A stretch of 64,000 nt of DNA. It comes from Sipunculus nudus. Lineage: Eukaryota > Annelida > Sipuncula > Golfingiida > Sipunculidae. This document shows positions 48,389 through 58,140 of this stretch, in pieces. A program made the position numbers and the translations under genes. The notes beneath the pieces are model-generated. The model ran no database searches and had not been told where the DNA came from. It saw only the letters and a list, made by a program, of their open reading frames with translations. The stretch spans positions 37,557,695 to 37,621,694 of the forward strand of contig CM049316.1 of NCBI GenBank assembly GCA_026874595.1, in the 5' to 3' direction. Each line of letters begins with the position of its first letter. The stretch's first letter is position 1.

Positions 48389-48833
48389 ATTTATCTTATA
48401 TTTATGAAACGTTATTTATGTAGAACGGACGTATATGGTACACTCGATTCTCCGTGGCTTATAATATAACAACAATTTCAGTCACTGGCGCCGTAGCGCC
48501 ATCTTCCGGTACGCTTTGTAACTATTTGACTTGTGAAGCAAACATGCCTGCTTTCTGGAAAATACTGCGTTGAACAGTCTTGAAACCACGTATTATCAAG
48601 TATTCATGCAGAACAGTACCTGTATAGCGCATGCGAGTGTCCATATGGCTCATATGAAGGTATAATCCAGAGCTGATCTGACGCACATATCAGGCGGAAA
48701 CACATTGACGAGACTGCAAATAGTCCGTATCACCCGGCCGCGGGCGATCGAGTTTGAAACCTTCAGCCTTATTCAGTGCTGTTAGCACTTTGGATATGTC
48801 CGTAGATAAGCCTATTCCTGGCGTGCGTAATAT

Positions 48834-48849
48834 CCGTTAGCTGCCACCA
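48834..48849 (-). promoter_or_regulatory. Primer-binding site
   Basis: Immediately inside the 5' LTR the minus strand starts TGGTGGCAGCTAACGG. TGG complements a tRNA CCA end. I cannot name the tRNA from the sequence. 48389-48833 is the untranslated leader before gag. Confidence 0.75.
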
Positions 48850-49056
48850 TGTTATAGTAGTGACGACAACTACATACAGATTGGATATAATCCATTTACT
48901 ACATGTGAACATACATAGGGCGCATCATGCTAGACGGCCATCTTGACAGAACTATACGCGCTGTGAAACTGTGACCGCGGTTGTACGACGGCTGTGATAT
49001 GACGCATTATTAAGTAGTGCCAGCATGATATTAAACTAAAACTTATTATCGCAACA
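48850..49056 (-). repeat. 5' LTR of the gypsy element
   Basis: It carries TG...CA ends on the plus strand and matches 43734-43940 at all but about four positions. The promoter and poly(A) signals expected in an LTR were not resolved by eye. Confidence 0.95.
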
Positions 49057-49375
49057 ATCCCTGCAGATGTCGCCTCCAGCAATACACGTTTTAATACAAG
49101 GGTTAACGTGTTAAAACCAATATTTGACTACAGGTGTCGCCATAATCATTACAATACCTGTCAAGACGCATCGCTCAAAATCATTAAAAAAGTCATCTTA
49201 CTTGAATTCTAGGCCATTTTCAGTCTATTTTTTGTCTGTCATAAGCATTTCAACTCAAGGAATCAAATGTAACTATTAAAATTATCATACGTTATATATT
49301 TTATCATACATTATATATTTTCTTCTTTATCTGACGATGTTGCTCACCAGCCGGTCAGCTGTCACTGTTCCTGCA
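49057..49375. repeat. Flank of the gypsy insertion and repeat RA copy 2, right part
   Basis: The stretch 49057-49129, together with 43546-43733, has no counterpart in RA copy 1, so it formed an insertion before the gypsy element arrived. From 49130 (ACCTGTCAAGACGCATCG) to 49370 the sequence follows 32042-32250. Confidence 0.7.
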
Positions 49376-50470
49376 GTCTGCAGCGCTGACATATAGTAAA
49401 TGATCAAGTGCTGCATCCTCTGGCGGGGAGAGTTTATACTGCGCAAGTTTGCACGGATCCGTATAACCCCTCAGACATGTATATGCCTTTTGTAAGCCCC
49501 ACATATTTTCATTAATACAGATGCTTAGACTCCGTTGGGACCAAAACCTTTTGCTGAATGATCAGTATATAATGAAGTATGGGCACTTACTCTGAATGAA
49601 GTCAGATAGAGCTTAGTCTCCATCGGGCCGCTGGAGCCCTCCGGTTGGAACAGCCAATAGGAATATAGCATCATTGACAACACCACAATGTATGATGGTT
49701 AGGGGGTGTATCTATAAGTCGGAGAATGCCCGGAGAATTGAAAAAATCCTGGAGAATTTCCGGAGAGTCTTTGTATGGATTAACACTGCCATTAAAACAT
49801 ATTTTATCTGCCAAAAACAGCGTGCCGTTGAAAATAAATGAACACGATAACAGTTTTCAACCTTTTGAAAGCTATTTTATCCAAAGATCTGTACACATTA
49901 AGAATTTGAAACTGAAAATAAGGGACGGTCCCACTTTAGCCGGAACGAGCGAGGCAAAATAGTACACAAAATTCAACAGTTTATTGTGCAACGCATAACA
50001 ATTAAAATCAGGTGTAGGGAGTATACAGGTGCTTCTTCTTTTCGCAATCGCGTGTAATACACTTTATTTGAAGACTAAAAAGTTCTGTCACAAATTATAT
50101 ACATTCTGACAAAGAATATACATAGTAAAATGGGCATAATAATATTTACATTGACTATGGTAAATCAGGGTATTGTCACTCGTTGGTGGATACACATTAT
50201 TATTGTGACTTTGTAAAACAATATATATATATATATATAAACAGATGAGGTGGATGATTTCAACATTATAAAACTAAAAAAAAATATATAAATAAATCAC
50301 ATACAAATTTCACAATTGGTAAATGTATTCTATATACATATCTTCATAAAATTCTAAAACTTTCAAATGAACACAGATGAGTAGCTACTCTGTTTTTATA
50401 ATTATATCCACTTTAGTTTAGCTGAAGTACATAGCAGACAAACCCTCAATATATAATATAAAATACCATA
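49376..50470. other. No gene seen
   Basis: The 49706-49770 stretch carries GGGTGTATCTATAAGTCGGAG and CCCGGAGAATT words related in inverted orientation to 2490-2520. A short (TA)n lies at 50221-50240. 49970-50470 is the AT-rich region downstream of the MULE relic. Confidence 0.4.
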
Positions 50471-50473
50471 CTT

Positions 50474-50640
50474 TCATTTACAATCATTACAGAACCATTT
50501 CATTGTTTTGGTCAGTTTTTCCACATTAGCACATTTTAAATGAAACCATTTATTACATTTAAATGAAACCATTTATTACATCTTTTATTATCACATCCTA
50601 TCAAGTCTTCAAAAACATCTGCTAGTCCACAACTGCATTT
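50474..50640 (-). pseudogene. C-terminal PHD finger, broken by a 23-bp duplication
   Basis: In a frame one base off the protease, the minus strand gives KCSCGLADVFEDLIGCDNKR then CNKWFH, and beyond the duplication KCANVEKL, KWFCNDCK and a stop. Cys-x-Cys, Cys-x4-Cys, His-x2-Cys and Cys-x2-Cys fit the C4HC3 pattern of PHD fingers, with the aromatic WFH typical of the fold. PHD fingers read histone tails. The 23-bp duplication at 50535-50580 shifts the frame just after WFHL. Confidence 0.7.
50535..50580. repeat. Perfect 23-bp tandem duplication
   Basis: The unit TTTAAATGAAACCATTTATTACA is repeated once with no mismatch inside the PHD coding region, causing a frameshift. Confidence 0.95.
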
Positions 50641-51030
50641 TAATTCCAATTTTTACAGTTTTGTTATATTTTGGCTTGGGTAATCTCGGGACAGTTTTTT
50701 TAAATGGTGTAAAAACATCAGAGATAAAGCATGAAATTAAATGCGTTCTCATCAATCCTTGATTAAAAGTAACTATCGAATTTATGTACGGATTTAAACA
50801 AAATTCCACAGCATTTGCTATAGCAAAAAGGCTGCAATCTCCAGATGCCAATCTCTGTCTCTGGCAAGGTACAAATGAAACAGTGTGGTCAGAATGTGAC
50901 TGGGCATTTAGTTGAGATAACTGAACTTTTATTGAATCTGTTACTGTATTTGTACCAGCACTATCAAACAGATGTACTGTGTTTGGATCATCTGGCAGAA
51001 AAACTGCTAAAACCAAGTGGTCTTTACCAT
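50638..51030 (-). CDS. Ulp1/C48-like cysteine protease domain
   Basis: A clean frame of about 130 codons. A catalytic triad can be placed in order: histidine at 51017-51019 (KDHLVLAVFLP), aspartate at 50963-50965 (NTVHLFDSAG) and cysteine at 50834-50836 (ASGDCSLFAIANAVEF), with a Q/R-rich approach for the oxyanion hole. The usual HW is HL here. A conserved end, MRTHLISCF and VPRLPKPKYN, leads towards the PHD. This fold cleaves SUMO- or ubiquitin-like tags in host proteins; its role in a transposon is unknown. It is the best preserved part of the gene. Confidence 0.72.
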
Positions 51031-51647
51031 AATGTAAAATTTTGAATATTTCCTTTTGTGTAGTTTTTTAATTTCTGACAGAATATCCACTACCTTTTAC
51101 TATCTCTACTTGGAACATGAAGGGGATCCTGAAAACCAGAGAACTGGGGAAACTGTTTTCTTAATAACATATTTGAGGCCTGAATGTGGTCAGATGTCAG
51201 CCACTGATTATTTTCAATAATTTTTTTATCAGAGGATTTTAGATTCAAATGTTCAAGCCAAAAGTCATTTTCAGATTCTGCCAAAGATAAATTATCCTTT
51301 GAAACATTTCATGATCATTTTCAAGAACAGGTTTTATTTCAGTGGAACTGTTCAAAGATATTTCCGGGATGGCTACAGGAGGGGAGAGACATGTAGCAGC
51401 ATTTTCAGAAAAGGCTGGCTGAGACTCTTGTTTTTCCCCCTCTCTGAAGAAATATTAGGGGAAACTTTCATAAATGTATTGGGTGGATCACCACCTAGTG
51501 GCAAATATCCAATAAATCATCCTCATTAACAGCTAAGCAATTCTCACTTTGGTCTTTTCATCTTGAAATGTGAACCTTAATTTCTTGAAAATTTTACTTT
51601 TTGGTGTCTTTAATATTGAATTTGGCATTGTATTTATGGAACATTGT

Positions 51648-51990
51648 TTAGGTGTAGATGTAGATAACTGGTCTGCAACTGTGTCTGTAGCCAAAAAAGG
51701 AATCGGGTGCCGGTATGACTTCATAATCATTCAGCCTTGGTTTTTTGCGTCCAGATTTTTTATCAGCCCTTTTCCTACTGTTTTCTTTTCTTAACTGAGT
51801 CAAATTTATATTATTTTTACCTTTATTTATATGCATTCCAATTGATTTTTGTGCTGCAAGTATATGATAACAGATTTCTGTGGCCGGACACTGGCATTTA
51901 TATTTTGGGGAAAAGGAGACCGCATTCTTTGATTGTTATGACCCTCCACAACAAATGTCTGCAGATGAGGCACTTGGTGAATTCTTTTTT
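51648..51990 (-). pseudogene. SWIM zinc finger segment of the fused element
   Basis: The minus strand gives a TFVVEGHNN lead-in, a frame break near 51900, then KCQCPATEICYHILAAQKSI. C-x-C-x6-C-x-H is the SWIM motif usually found behind a MULE core, thought to bind DNA or protein. A lysine/arginine-rich tail follows (ENSRKRADKKSGRKKPR) and then a PAPDSF element. Confidence 0.75.
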
Positions 51991-52339
51991 CATCTATGAC
52001 AGCCTGTGCCAAGATTTCTTGGGTGTGGTGGCTGCTATCCCTACTTAATTTTGCATTGTGATCCATATTATCTGCTGTTTCCTTAATGTTTTCTCTACTA
52101 TTACTGTATATATTAGAATCTGCCAAATTCATGGTACCTATCTCTTTTTTTCCTTTGGAGCTGAAAGCCTGTAATTTGTTTTTTACTTCCTTAAAAATGT
52201 CTTCTGGATTGAAGAAATATTTTGGGAAGTCAAGGTCTTCTGGTTTCTGTACAATGCATATGAACTCATACTTCAAAGACAAATGTCCCAAGTTACAATA
52301 ACCTCTTAAAATTTCATTTAAATAATAATTTTGCAAAAA

Positions 52340-52870
52340 AAATTAAACATAGGGCTAATTTATCAATACTTACTTCTTTCCAATGAATTAACCTTTTCAT
52401 AACATGATTCATACTTTCAGAGGTATTATTAGTAATACCTGAATATGGATTATAAATATTATTCCACTTTTTAATCACCCCATGAGCCAGCACACCTTAT
52501 TATATCATCATAAATTTCCCTAGTAACATAATCTTTAAAGGTTCACTCCACTTTTTGAAACTGTTTCAAAGTTTAACTTAAAATCATCCTCATCTGAACT
52601 AAGTAAAAGTTCCTCCATGTCTCTAATATACACTTTAATATCATCACAATTTGCACCATGTTTTTGCAGCCAATATTTTGCATCTCTCTTTATGCGATTC
52701 CAACACCGTAAAATCCCAAAATTTAGAAGTACTCTTTCAAAAGCATTTGCTATCCCTCTCTCCCGATGTACAACAACACGTATAGTTGATTTACTCAAGT
52801 TCGGTACTAAACGCTTCAGTGTGATAAAAAAATCGTCATGATATGCTTGAAATTTTTTTTATAGACCATG
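52340..52870 (-). pseudogene. MULE transposase core of the fused element
   Basis: It includes FQAYHD, then FFITLKRLVPNLSK, then STIRVVVHRERGIANAFERV, LRCWNRIKRDAKYWLQKHGA and DMEELLLSSDEDDFKLNFE. After frame breaks near 52540 and 52500 come DYVTREIYDDIIRCAG-like sequence and GITNNTSESMNHVMKR with WKEVSIDKLAL, which contains the expected catalytic glutamate. At the position where MULEs have T-D-x-E, this copy reads V-H-R-E, so the second catalytic aspartate is lost. The conserved C-W-x-H pair is also altered to C-W-N-R. The enzyme would be inactive. Confidence 0.75.
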
Positions 52871-52905
52871 AAATATGGACAATCATATAATATTTTATTT
52901 AATCA

Positions 52906-53063
52906 TAAGGATCATAATTCCTGGAATATAGCTAAAGATTTCAAATGTCGCACTGCCCCTGTAAATTAAGTATTATTCATATTTTAAACTGAATTCTCAA
53001 TAAATAGATTTATTTCCTGTGTTATAGAACAAATTAATCATCCTTTGTCGCCACAGATATCTC

Positions 53064-53112
<49 letters not shown>

Positions 53113-53384
53113 CACTTTAACCAATTATTCAAATTAATTATCTGATCTTTCTTTGTGTTGGTGTTTGAAGCCTGCATGGTCAGTAAACATATTCGGTGAA
53201 TAAGCCATCCTGGTTTTTTGTCCTTTGCCTAATAAAAAACATATGATGAATGCTATTGGTTTCATTTTCCAACTGTCTGGATAAGGTCACTTAACTGCTG
53301 TAGTGGTTGCGGGATCTTTTGCATGAGGAATTAGCAAACACAAACGATAAGTCGGCAATTGGTAGAGACTTCAGTAGATTAATT
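52906..53384. repeat. AT-rich region with a (TA)n tract
   Basis: The tract at about 53067-53111 has some 22 TA units. No further MULE exon could be read upstream of 52905, and no other gene is seen. Confidence 0.6.
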
Positions 53385-53590
53385 AAGAAATACATGTTCA
53401 CAGCATGCTGACCAGTCACTTGGTGTCCAGCTCAGCTGTCAATTTAAATTTGCCGCTGCCTAGACATCTGGAAGCCTCATTACAGATAACCCTGATGTTA
53501 CCAGTATGAAGCTGATTGGTTCTTCATTAAGGCTGTTAGGTCTGCACGTATAAAGTTAATAGTACAGCTTGAACATATAAAATTAATAGG
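53385..53590. repeat. Dispersed repeat RB, copy 2
   Basis: AAGAAATACATGTTCACAGCATGC, GCCGCTGCCTAGACATCTGGAAG, ATTACAGATAACC and GATTGGTTC match 32268-32440. The end CTTGAACATATAAAATTAATAGG matches 32905-32930 without the 440-bp spacer. Confidence 0.8.
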
Positions 53591-55585
53591 TATCACCTAA
53601 TTGAGCCTACCACATGACATTTGATTTCAAGATAAACATATATTTAATAATTACAGGACTGGACATCTGAAGATAAATAAATTTGTAGCCTCAGAACCTA
53701 ATTTTCCATTACTTGGTCACTATTCTTAGAAAAAAAAAACAGACACGTATACTATACATGTTAACTTTATTACATGTGACATGGTGAAGACTTTCACAAC
53801 AATTTGTAACACATTAACCTGTTTGTGTTTATTTACTCCTCTGAATCTGGACACATAACGATAAAGTAAAACCACCTCTACTCCCCTTCTCCCTCCAAGG
53901 ACATCTAGGAATACAACATATACTATTTTTAATACTGAGACAACATTGTACTTGTACAATAAACTAACTGCACCAGTATGTGCGTGAGAAATGGTCTACA
54001 CGGCCTGCCATCCCTACTTACTGAGGTCCATCTTTTGCCAGCAGATTCCTTTATGCGTCTAGAATATCAGAAATGCAGTCAGTATTAATAATTAAACATT
54101 AATTAAAATGAATATATCTATATCTACATTTAAAATAATCCGTTGAATAATATTACCAATATTCCGGAAATGGACATACAGGAAAAATTTATTCGAATTC
54201 GCATAAGCAGGGGCACATGAATACAAATTCTAATACTCCAAAACAAATTTATACATATACGAATTCAACTTTCAGAAACTTTTCATTTTTGTTCAACACA
54301 AACACTGTAATAGGAATTAACAGAATTTATGCGTACCAGTGATTTTACTTTGGTGTGAACAATCTCTTTATCAAGTTGTTCAAATTAAAGGTCAATTACT
54401 GCATCAGACAACAGGGCGAGTAACGGATCTCCCTAACGCCGCGGGAAATGTATATGGGATCTATGAAAACGACAATCGCTTTCAGGCGGGTCTGGGAGCT
54501 ATAATTAGTATAAATCTGACCAGAGGGTATATCACAAATCTGAGCTTTGATTCCTCCACGGTTTGTTATTCGGCTTAATATTAACAACTTAAAACAAAGG
54601 AACATATAGAAAGGGTCTGCATATGTGTGGTTAAAATGTCAAAAACATAAATGCACAAGGCTGTATCCATGGGACACTTTCTAATTATTCCTCAAGTAGT
54701 GTCAATTTTGCTTTGTCGTTATAATATACTTTTCTTGTGAATGTTGTTAATTTTAAAAATTTTGATACAGAGTGACCAAAGCCTCCACTGACCAAGCCAT
54801 GCTTATCCGGTAGCACAAGATCAGGTAATGCATGTGATATCTTAGAAATTCTTGGTGATTGACTTACCTGTTGATGTAGGATATTCTGTTCAATTAATTA
54901 AACTAAAATAATATACCTTAATCCCTCGTCAGATGATCTTAATCCCACTGATTACATCTGTCATGAAAATGGTCCGCTAACATCAGTGAATAGGGATTCC
55001 TTGATAGTTTTTTACCAATAGGTCGGCCTTGAGGGCGAATATTTTGAGAGCAGTTATACGGGCTTTTTGGTTACACAAACGGACATCATGATTATAAATA
55101 GGCATCACTGTATGAGGTTGTACAATATATCATGAGCCGAACAAAATACAACATATATATAAATGCTAATCACAGATCCAGGGTGTTGATACCCTTTTGT
55201 ATGACGGGACCAGCAGTATTTAAGATTAGGGTCAAACAGCATAGAAAAATCATGTACATACAACGGTGAAGGATTTCAAATAACAATCTAAATATATACA
55301 GGTGGAGCGTAACGCGGGGATCTGACACCCACCCTCAGCCAATAAGAATAAGAGGTTTACAAACCATATCTTCTTTTTGAAATATATTCCATGACTCGTG
55401 GTGGCGCGTTCTTGCCATTTAGCTGAACACTACCTTCATAAGCATTGCCTCTATGCTACGTAATAGGATCTGAGCCCCGTAATATGCAGTGGTTAATTTG
55501 CGCCTGTCAGTATTCCATTTATTTAATTGATAAATATATTTAAATGAATCTAATAAACACTTCACCTCCCCCCAGTCGATATTAA
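53591..55585. other. No gene seen
   Basis: About 2 kb of AT-rich sequence. The short frames near 53726-53959 and 54339-54605 overlap on opposite strands and carry no motif. Confidence 0.4.
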
Positions 55586-55589
55586 GCAT

Positions 55590-56300
55590 TGTTTAAGTTG
55601 GTAATTGGTTTCCAGAGATTTTCGTGATATTTAAGTTTTCCTCTGGAAAGTGCCACCTTTTTTCAATGTCATAGTAATATTTTATGAAAAATGACAAATC
55701 AAAGACTTTCTGAACATCAATAAATGTAACAGTAATGGGCATGAGAGACCATTGCATTTCTTTTAGTAAGCTGCCAAAGGTGCATTTATTTTCTACCATT
55801 CATCACCTTGACGGAAGGCCTTTTGACAAGCACTTAACCTTCGAAAAGGTTTCAGTACGTCTCGCGAGGACCCTATGATATTTGAACGGCCGATCTTTGG
55901 GCCCATTGTAATTAGTCTTAAGAAACAGTACTGTATTTTTAGACTCGTTCGTTTCAGAAGCGTTTAGCATTACCAGGTCGCGTATATCACTAAGAACTTT
56001 TTGTACTTTCTTGACTTACACTAGCATTTTATGGCCTCTTTTTCTATGTATTTTAATGAGTACAGAGTGCTTTAATTATTTGCTCAACGGTGTATCTTGG
56101 CTTAGGAACTTCAACCACCTTTTTCGTCTGGGTGTATAACTCCTCGATATCCCATCTGGTGTGCTTCTCAGGCGCCTCAGCGACTGCCTTTATATGGTAT
56201 TTTTTTTTTCATGTGCTGTCCATATATGGAGAGACAAACCACTTTGCTTTGTGAAGTGTCCGTATATTACCCCTTCGCGTGACCCACCATGTTTGGTAGT
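55590..56300 (-). pseudogene. R2-superclade LINE fragment, copy E
   Basis: On the minus strand near 56200-56270, KQSGLSLHIWTAHEKK resembles the C2H2 finger end of copies B and C (SKAGLSLHARRAH), then RWDIEELYTQTKKVVEVPKP. After a deletion come ITMGPKIGR, VLKPFRRLSACQKAFRQGDE and SLMPITVTFIDVQKVFD, the RT front seen in copies A and C. It is more diverged than A-D and much of the interior is lost. The copy ends near 55590. Confidence 0.65.
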
Positions 56301-57274
56301 GCACTGCATGGGTATCTAACTACCCGACTATGCAGTGACAGAAGCGTTTATGGAGTCGGTTTAGACCAAACTTTTCATAAACACTAAGGTAGTTATTTCC
56401 TCTCACTGCGTTGTGTGGACTAGGATTCCGGATAAAGCGGATTCCGGATAAAGCGGATGCTCCGAAACGGTATCACTTTGTAGGTTTAAACATAGTTATT
56501 TCTTTTGGATCGTACAAATAGCACTTCAGCGCTAATATAGGTACTCTCCAAACATACCGTTGAGAGATACATTATACACATATCTAACAATTTGAGTGAA
56601 CTGCGCATGTAACACATATAACAAAAATCCGTTATCACAACATATAACAATAAAAATTAAAAAAGAAATCGTCTTAGTAAATATTTTGCATATTACTATC
56701 GATATGCTGGAATATGAAACAGATCAACCATTATCGATTATGCGTAATACAATGTAACCATCCTATTTATTCGAGGTAAGATATAAAGAGCAATCAGCAA
56801 AGCCTGATAAATACATGTGTAGTGCAAATAACATGGTTCAGTGATTATATTTACAGGTGTCACCCGGGTAGGCATTTCACAAAATTTAGATAATATATCA
56901 CGTTAACATTATATGACATAATGCATAATAACAAAAATATCTGCAGGGTGTCAATATTTGTAATCACATGATTACGTATATATTGGTTGATTCTTAATCT
57001 AAAATTAACGACTTTTTCTTGTCTTTTTATCAGTTTGTCGTTTGCCTGAATTAGACATAGATGAAGTCATGATATCAGGGATAGAGATTTTTAATTGCTA
57101 GAGGAGCAGTTGTCGTGCGACTTCGTAGTTCGGACATATTAAGAAAAAGTGAACTGCTTAATTTTAAATATATATGTTTATATAATATTATAATATGTGT
57201 ATAGTTAGCTTGATTTCATTATGTACTACAATACTATTTCGTGAGTTCAGCTTGCCAGCCGGCCCACTCCTCAG
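56301..57274. other. No gene seen
   Basis: AT-rich. A short direct repeat GGATTCCGGATAAAGCGGATTCCGGATAAAGCGGA lies near 56425-56457. Nothing else is recognised. Confidence 0.4.
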
Positions 57275-57278
57275 ATGT

Positions 57279-57320
<42 letters not shown>

Positions 57321-58140
57321 ACGTTTATGTATACGTATATATATGTATACGTATATATATATGTATACGTATATATATATGTATACGTATATATATGTGT
57401 ATGTATATGTATGTGTATATATGTATGTTATTTGTGGATTTGTATTGCCATATTACAGAAGATTTTATACACATAAAGGGATTTTCCCTCGTTCAGTTTC
57501 TTGTACAAATTATATGCGTCATTGTATTTCATATAATTGCGAAAAATGCTCCATTACGAGTGGCATTGTATAATTCAGACGAATCTATTACCTAATACAT
57601 TGTGTAATCAAAATATGTGGCTAATTGAATAAGTGTATATATATATAAATGTATTTATATACAAACGTATATATATAAATAAATTATATATATTTATGAT
57701 ATATGTATGATATATTATACATATATAATATTATTTGTGTATTTGTTTTGCCATTTTATAGAAGATTTTATACATATATAATTTTTATTTCTCACGTTGT
57801 GTCTTGCATAGGTTTAAGGCGTAATTGTATTAAATATAATTGCACGGTTGCTCGATTGCGAGTGGCATTGTATAATTCAAACGAGTCTATTACATTGTAT
57901 AATAAAATGTGTGGTTTATTATATATATATATATATATATATATACATTATTGAATTATATATATATATATATATATATATACATTATTGAATTATATAT
58001 ATATATATATATATATATACATTATTGAATTATATATGTATATATATATATATACATAAATTATGTTAATGAAATATATATTTATAATATATATTGAATT
58101 ATATATATATAAATGTATTTGATGTAAATATATATATATA
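57275..58140. repeat. (TA)/(GTATAC) arrays around a 185-bp duplication
   Basis: 57280-57316 is (TA)n and 57316-57425 is GTATACGTATATATAT-type repeat. The stretches 57429-57616 and 57732-57915 are diverged copies of each other (ATTTGTG-ATTTGT, CCAT-TTA-AGAAGATTTTATACA, GAGTGGCATTGTATAATTCA). From 57918 to about 58040 three units of (TA)n plus ACATTATTGAATTA are repeated. Confidence 0.85.

Larger units (their letters stand above)
43729..49061 (-). mobile_element. Ty3/gypsy LTR retrotransposon, structurally full length
   Basis: The element proper is 43734-49056 (5,323 bp), bounded by 207-bp LTRs starting TG and ending CA (left copy ends CT), with ATCCC duplicated at 43729-43733 and 49057-49061. 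The order on the minus strand is LTR, primer site, gag with zinc knuckles, protease, RT, RNase H, integrase, polypurine tract, LTR. That RT-RH-IN order defines the Ty3/gypsy group. The LTRs differ at only about four positions, so the insertion is recent, yet gag, protease and RT are split by several frame breaks; RNase H-integrase is one intact frame. It lies within repeat RA copy 2. There is no env-like frame. Confidence 0.95.
50474..52905 (-). pseudogene. MULE transposase fused to SWIM, Ulp1-like protease and PHD domains
   Basis: Order on the minus strand: MULE DDE core (about 52870-52340), SWIM finger (about 51910-51820), a linker with WLTSDHIQASNMLLRKQFP (about 51150-51200), a C48/Ulp1-like protease (51030-50640) and a PHD finger ending at a TGA (50474-50476). 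No long gap or foreign element separates the parts, and they keep one order and strand, so I infer a single protein gene. It has at least six frame breaks, often at homopolymers, and the start (first DDE aspartate) is not seen beyond 52905. MULE-SWIM is standard; MULE with Ulp1 is known from plant elements. The PHD addition in an animal is what I find unusual. Introns at some of the breaks cannot be excluded. Confidence 0.75.

Noticed and set aside
44219-49056. Retrovirus-like env gene
   Set aside because: All sequence between the integrase end and the 3' LTR is short and non-coding; no signal peptide or membrane segment is present.
54339-54605. Opposed open frames on both strands
   Set aside because: No motif and mutual overlap; most likely chance.
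57195-57595. Three overlapping open frames rich in Tyr-Ile
   Set aside because: They are produced by the (TA)/(GTATAC) array in all frames.
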